From positions 83,704-147,703 of the forward strand of contig NZ_BSCT01000020.1 of assembly GCF_030159255.1 (NCBI RefSeq): a stretch of DNA of 64,000 nt, read 5' to 3'. Of the stretch, positions 61,953 through 64,000 are shown in pieces; within the stretch, counting starts at the first letter, position 1, and each line of letters starts with the position of its first letter. Origin of the DNA: Bradyrhizobium sp. SSBR45G (GTDB lineage Bacteria > Pseudomonadota > Alphaproteobacteria > Rhizobiales > Xanthobacteraceae). The position numbers were made by a program, and so were the translations under genes. Under the pieces are notes generated by a model that was not told the origin of the DNA, did no database searches, and saw only the letters and a list, made by a program, of their open reading frames with translations.

Positions 61953-62591
61953 ATGATTGAGGCAGAACAAAATACCACCCGGACGCCGCAGGACGAGGAC
62001 TCCTCGAAGCGGCGCCAGATCCTCGAGGGCGCCCGCAAGGTGTTCATGGACCTGGGCTTCGACGGCGCCAGCATGGGCGAGATCGCGCGGGTCGCAGGCG
62101 TCTCGAAAGGCACGCTGTACGTCTACTTCACCGACAAGTTCCGCCTGTTCGAGGCGATCGTCGAAGAAGAGAGCGTGCATCGCGGCGCCTCGAATTTCAG
62201 CTTCGATCCCGATCGCGATGCCACGGCCGTCCTCAGCGAGTTCGGCAAGGCCTGGATCGCAGTGGTCTGCCGGCCGGGTGGCGGATCGGCAATCCGCACC
62301 GTCATGGCGATCGCCGAGCGGATGCCGGACGTCGGCCGCCGCTACTACGAATGCGTGCTCAACGGCACGATCAGCCGGCTGGCGGCCTATCTGCAGGCCC
62401 GCGTCGATGCCGGCGAGCTCGCCATCGACGACTGCCATCTGGCGGCCTCGCAATTCCAGCAGATGTGCCAGGCGACCCTGTTCCTGCCCTTCATCTTCCA
62501 GGCCGAGCCGGCGCCGTCGCCGGACCGGGTCCACAAGGTCATCGCCAGCGCCGTCAGCATGTTCCTCGCCCACTATCGCGTGAAGAGCTGA
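61953..62591 (+). CDS. TetR/AcrR-family transcriptional regulator
   Basis: 212 residues. The N-terminal HTH domain (about 20-66): RRQILEGARKVFMDLGFDGA, SMGEIARVAGVSKGTLYVYF, then DKFRLFEAIVEE. The C-terminal all-helical ligand/dimer domain follows (DUF-type TetR_C). Divergent from the EmrAB-like operon with two identical palindromes between, so it almost certainly represses both that operon and itself until a drug or toxic compound binds. The ATG at 61953 is the first in frame. Confidence 0.93.
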   Translation: MIEAEQNTTRTPQDEDSSKRRQILEGARKVFMDLGFDGASMGEIARVAGVSKGTLYVYFTDKFRLFEAIVEEESVHRGASNFSFDPDRDATAVLSEFGKAWIAVVCRPGGGSAIRTVMAIAERMPDVGRRYYECVLNGTISRLAAYLQARVDAGELAIDDCHLAASQFQQMCQATLFLPFIFQAEPAPSPDRVHKVIASAVSMFLAHYRVKS

Positions 62592-62694
62592 ACGCGAACC
62601 CTGCACGGCCGCAGCCGCAGCGTTGATCTCGCCAACATCGGACATGCGCTCTCCTTCTCGCGACGGGTTACGTCCGAGCTTTGCGATCAGATCA

Positions 62695-63065
62695 CCCTCG
62701 GCGTGACCGGAGGGTGCAGGGAAGGCCGGGCGCTGGCCGCGCCCGTGGCCCGCCTGCTCAAAAAATGCAGGCGGCAGGTACCACAGGTTCAGCCGAGATC
62801 ACCCGGCCCTCCCTGCGCGATGGCTTTACGAATTATACGCAGTCTCCCCGGTGTCCGGGCTTGTTAGCCACCGTCGCCCACGCGATGCTGTAAGCATCGG
62901 GCGTGAACTTGACGCCAGCATCGGGGCGCCAGGACCCTGCGACTTCATCGTCCTGCCGGTCGCGTTCGTCCGCTCGCGATTCCAGCGCGCTGCGCGCCGA
63001 CAGGCCACCACTCCCCGCCCCCAACGCTCGTGACGACCGCGAAACGTCCCTCTTCGATCGAGGCG
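62695..63065 (+). repeat. Degenerate dispersed repeat of a bradyrhizobial type
   Basis: The plus strand shows a pseudo-translated block KKMQAAGTTGSAEIT followed by TQSPRCPGLLATVAHAML. I associate this with a repeat family scattered through Bradyrhizobium genomes and often misannotated as small hypothetical proteins. Boundaries are approximate; the copy ends in GC-rich sequence near 63065. Identification is from memory of such blocks, not from a search. Confidence 0.5.
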
Positions 63066-63215
63066 GGATAGCGACAGACAATCATATTTTCCGAAAAATC
63101 GAAAGCGGAATATTTTTCGCGGCAGGACTGGACAGGGCAAATCAGCTTGATGGAATTGACGAAATCAATTTGTACGCGCCGGTGGTTTTCACGGCGCGCG
63201 ACCGCAGCACCGCGG

Positions 63216-63329
63216 CGTCATCGCGAGCGAAGCGACGCGATCCAGGGGCCACGCCAAGACTCTGAATTGCTTCCGCTTCGCCCAATTAGCTTCGCCGGAC
63301 AATTCGGTGCAAGGCGCCTCGCAATGACG
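63216..63329. repeat. 114-bp element with inverted ends CGTCATcGCGAG / CTCGCaATGACG
   Basis: Left end 63216-63227 and right end 63318-63329 are inverted copies with one mismatch, enclosing GCGAAGCG-type sub-repeats. The pattern resembles RPE/MITE-like elements common in alphaproteobacterial intergenic DNA. Confidence 0.7.
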
Positions 63330-63511
63330 AGGACGATGGAGCGCGGTGGATGGGCAAATGCGCCTGCTCCACTGCAGCCGCGGGTCACGACGCAACGGCG
63401 CCATGCCCGCGGCCAGAGTGTAGAGTCCAACGACCGACAGGCGACATTGCACACATCGCCTTAGATGAATAAGGCCTCTTGCGGAGGCGGCCCACTTCAA
63501 CTTCAGTCGAT

Positions 63512-63745
63512 CTATTTTCTACCGTTTCGAATTTGGCATTGAACGAAAGCTTCGTTCACGAGCGACGACGAGTTCCGTTTTGTGTACCAATTCTTCCCAT
63601 CCGGTGAAAGCCATCCCCCGTTTTGTAGCGCGCACGTGCAGCCGGCCCTATCGCTCATCCTGCTGCATCGTGGATCGATGCCCTGCGCCGAAGCAGCGCC
63701 AGGACACAGCGACAGCATAAGACCTACGAAGACGAATATTCGCAT
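63512..63745 (-). CDS. Small secreted cysteine-containing protein
   Basis: 77 residues. Signal peptide MRIFVFVGLMLSLCPGAASA, cleaved before QGIDP. The mature part has four cysteines (PRCSRM, GCTC, VQCQ) and GGWLSPDGKNWY. A GGGAGGGG ribosome site precedes the ATG. The local DNA is less GC-rich than the rest of the window and is flanked by repeats, which suggests a horizontally acquired or poorly ameliorated gene. No family recognised; export and disulfide formation are the only predictions. Confidence 0.7.
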   Translation of the reverse strand: MRIFVFVGLMLSLCPGAASAQGIDPRCSRMSDRAGCTCALQNGGWLSPDGKNWYTKRNSSSLVNEAFVQCQIRNGRK

Positions 63746-63945
63746 TTCCCCTCCCGTGCTTTTTTAACAATAACAACCCAAGAGCGAATCGTTTTCGATA
63801 CGCCATTTGTTTGTAGCATACGGGACAGGCCAGGTTCGGTTGGAACGCGACGTGGGTGCTGTCTCGGCGCCAGCCGGCGCGTGCCACCCTTTTCCAGCAG
63901 GGCTATCGCATTTGACCGTCGAAGTGTTGCGCTCGTCTGTCTCCA

Positions 63946-63982
63946 CGTCGTCATGGCCGGGCTTGTCCCGGCCATCCACGTC
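63946..63982. repeat. Short palindromic repeat (GGCCGGG-CTTGT-CCCGGCC)
   Basis: Seven-base perfect arms (63955-63961 and 63967-63973) flanked by CGTCGTCAT and ATCCACGTC. A REP-like unit of a type I associate with Bradyrhizobium and Rhodopseudomonas intergenic DNA. Element may continue to the window edge. Confidence 0.65.
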
Positions 63983-64000
63983 GTCCGGCATACTGAGAAC

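Larger units (their letters stand above)
62592..63511. other. Long non-coding stretch rich in dispersed repeats
   Basis: 920 bases without a credible gene. It holds two repeat elements listed separately. A short less GC-rich segment (about 63060-63180) contains remnants of frames but no start, ribosome site or conserved domain. It probably accumulated by repeat insertion downstream of the tetR-like gene. Confidence 0.6.

Noticed and set aside
62681..62893. Small open frame with KKMQAAGTTGSAEIT block as a gene
   Set aside because: Matches a repeat family recalled from bradyrhizobial intergenic DNA; no ribosome site or start context.
63764..63991. Small frames at the right edge
   Set aside because: They read through a palindromic repeat (product block MAGTSPAMTT typical of such repeats) and have no supporting features.

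Overview
This 64-kb window is GC-rich, gene-dense chromosomal DNA of an alphaproteobacterium, most likely a Bradyrhizobium or close relative. That is inferred from the order of the cell-division cluster, the long FtsZ, meso-DAP-type MurE, the Flp/Tad pilin, and short dispersed repeats of a kind I associate with bradyrhizobial genomes. No tRNA, 5S/16S/23S rRNA, insertion sequence, prophage or CRISPR array was seen.

Layout. 1-9.96 kb: the 3' end of a UvrD/PcrA helicase, two small envelope proteins, a Mpo1-like membrane protein, a sugar-nucleotide-type epimerase, an isoprenylcysteine methyltransferase-like protein, two paralogous exported alpha/beta hydrolases, an ABC-2 exporter pair and a YkuD L,D-transpeptidase. 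10-13.7 kb: a ribose-type sugar ABC importer (binding protein, double ATPase, permease) with an intercistronic hairpin. 14.1-23.9 kb: a membrane-fused spermidine-synthase-like protein, a CrtI-like oxidoreductase, a Flp pilin with its terminator and a set of phased repeats, PrmA, a 59-residue protein, an aminopeptidase P and a Bcr/CflA efflux pump. 23.9-52.8 kb, all on the minus strand apart from one gene: rsmH-ftsL-ftsI-murE-murF-mraY-murD-(AbiEii-like pair)-ftsW-murG-(wHTH gene)-<carbonic anhydrase>-murC-murB-ddl-ftsQ-ftsA-ftsZ-lpxC-bamD-recN-ligA. 53.3-56.4 kb: an AmpD-like amidase, a YCII/ECF-sigma pair and the RNase P RNA gene with a terminator. 56.4-62.6 kb: an MsbA-like ABC exporter and an EmrAB-like efflux operon divergent from its TetR regulator, with two matching palindromic operators between them. 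62.6-64 kb: mostly dispersed repeats plus one small secreted cysteine-containing protein.

How the genes work together. The dcw cluster makes lipid II (MurB-F, Ddl, MraY, MurG), polymerises and crosslinks it at the septum (FtsW, FtsI, FtsL, FtsQ) and positions the ring (FtsA, FtsZ). LpxC and BamD supply lipid A and outer-membrane proteins. RecN and LigA close the block with DNA maintenance. The most unusual feature is that this essential, normally compact cluster is interrupted twice: by a two-gene AbiEii-type nucleotidyltransferase module between murD and ftsW, and by a Tat-exported beta-carbonic anhydrase convergent with a DNA-binding protein between murG and murC. mraZ was not found upstream of rsmH. 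Other points of interest are the ~23-bp phased repeats beside the pilin gene, the twin operator of the efflux pump and an in-frame 15-bp tandem repeat in the EmrA-like gene.
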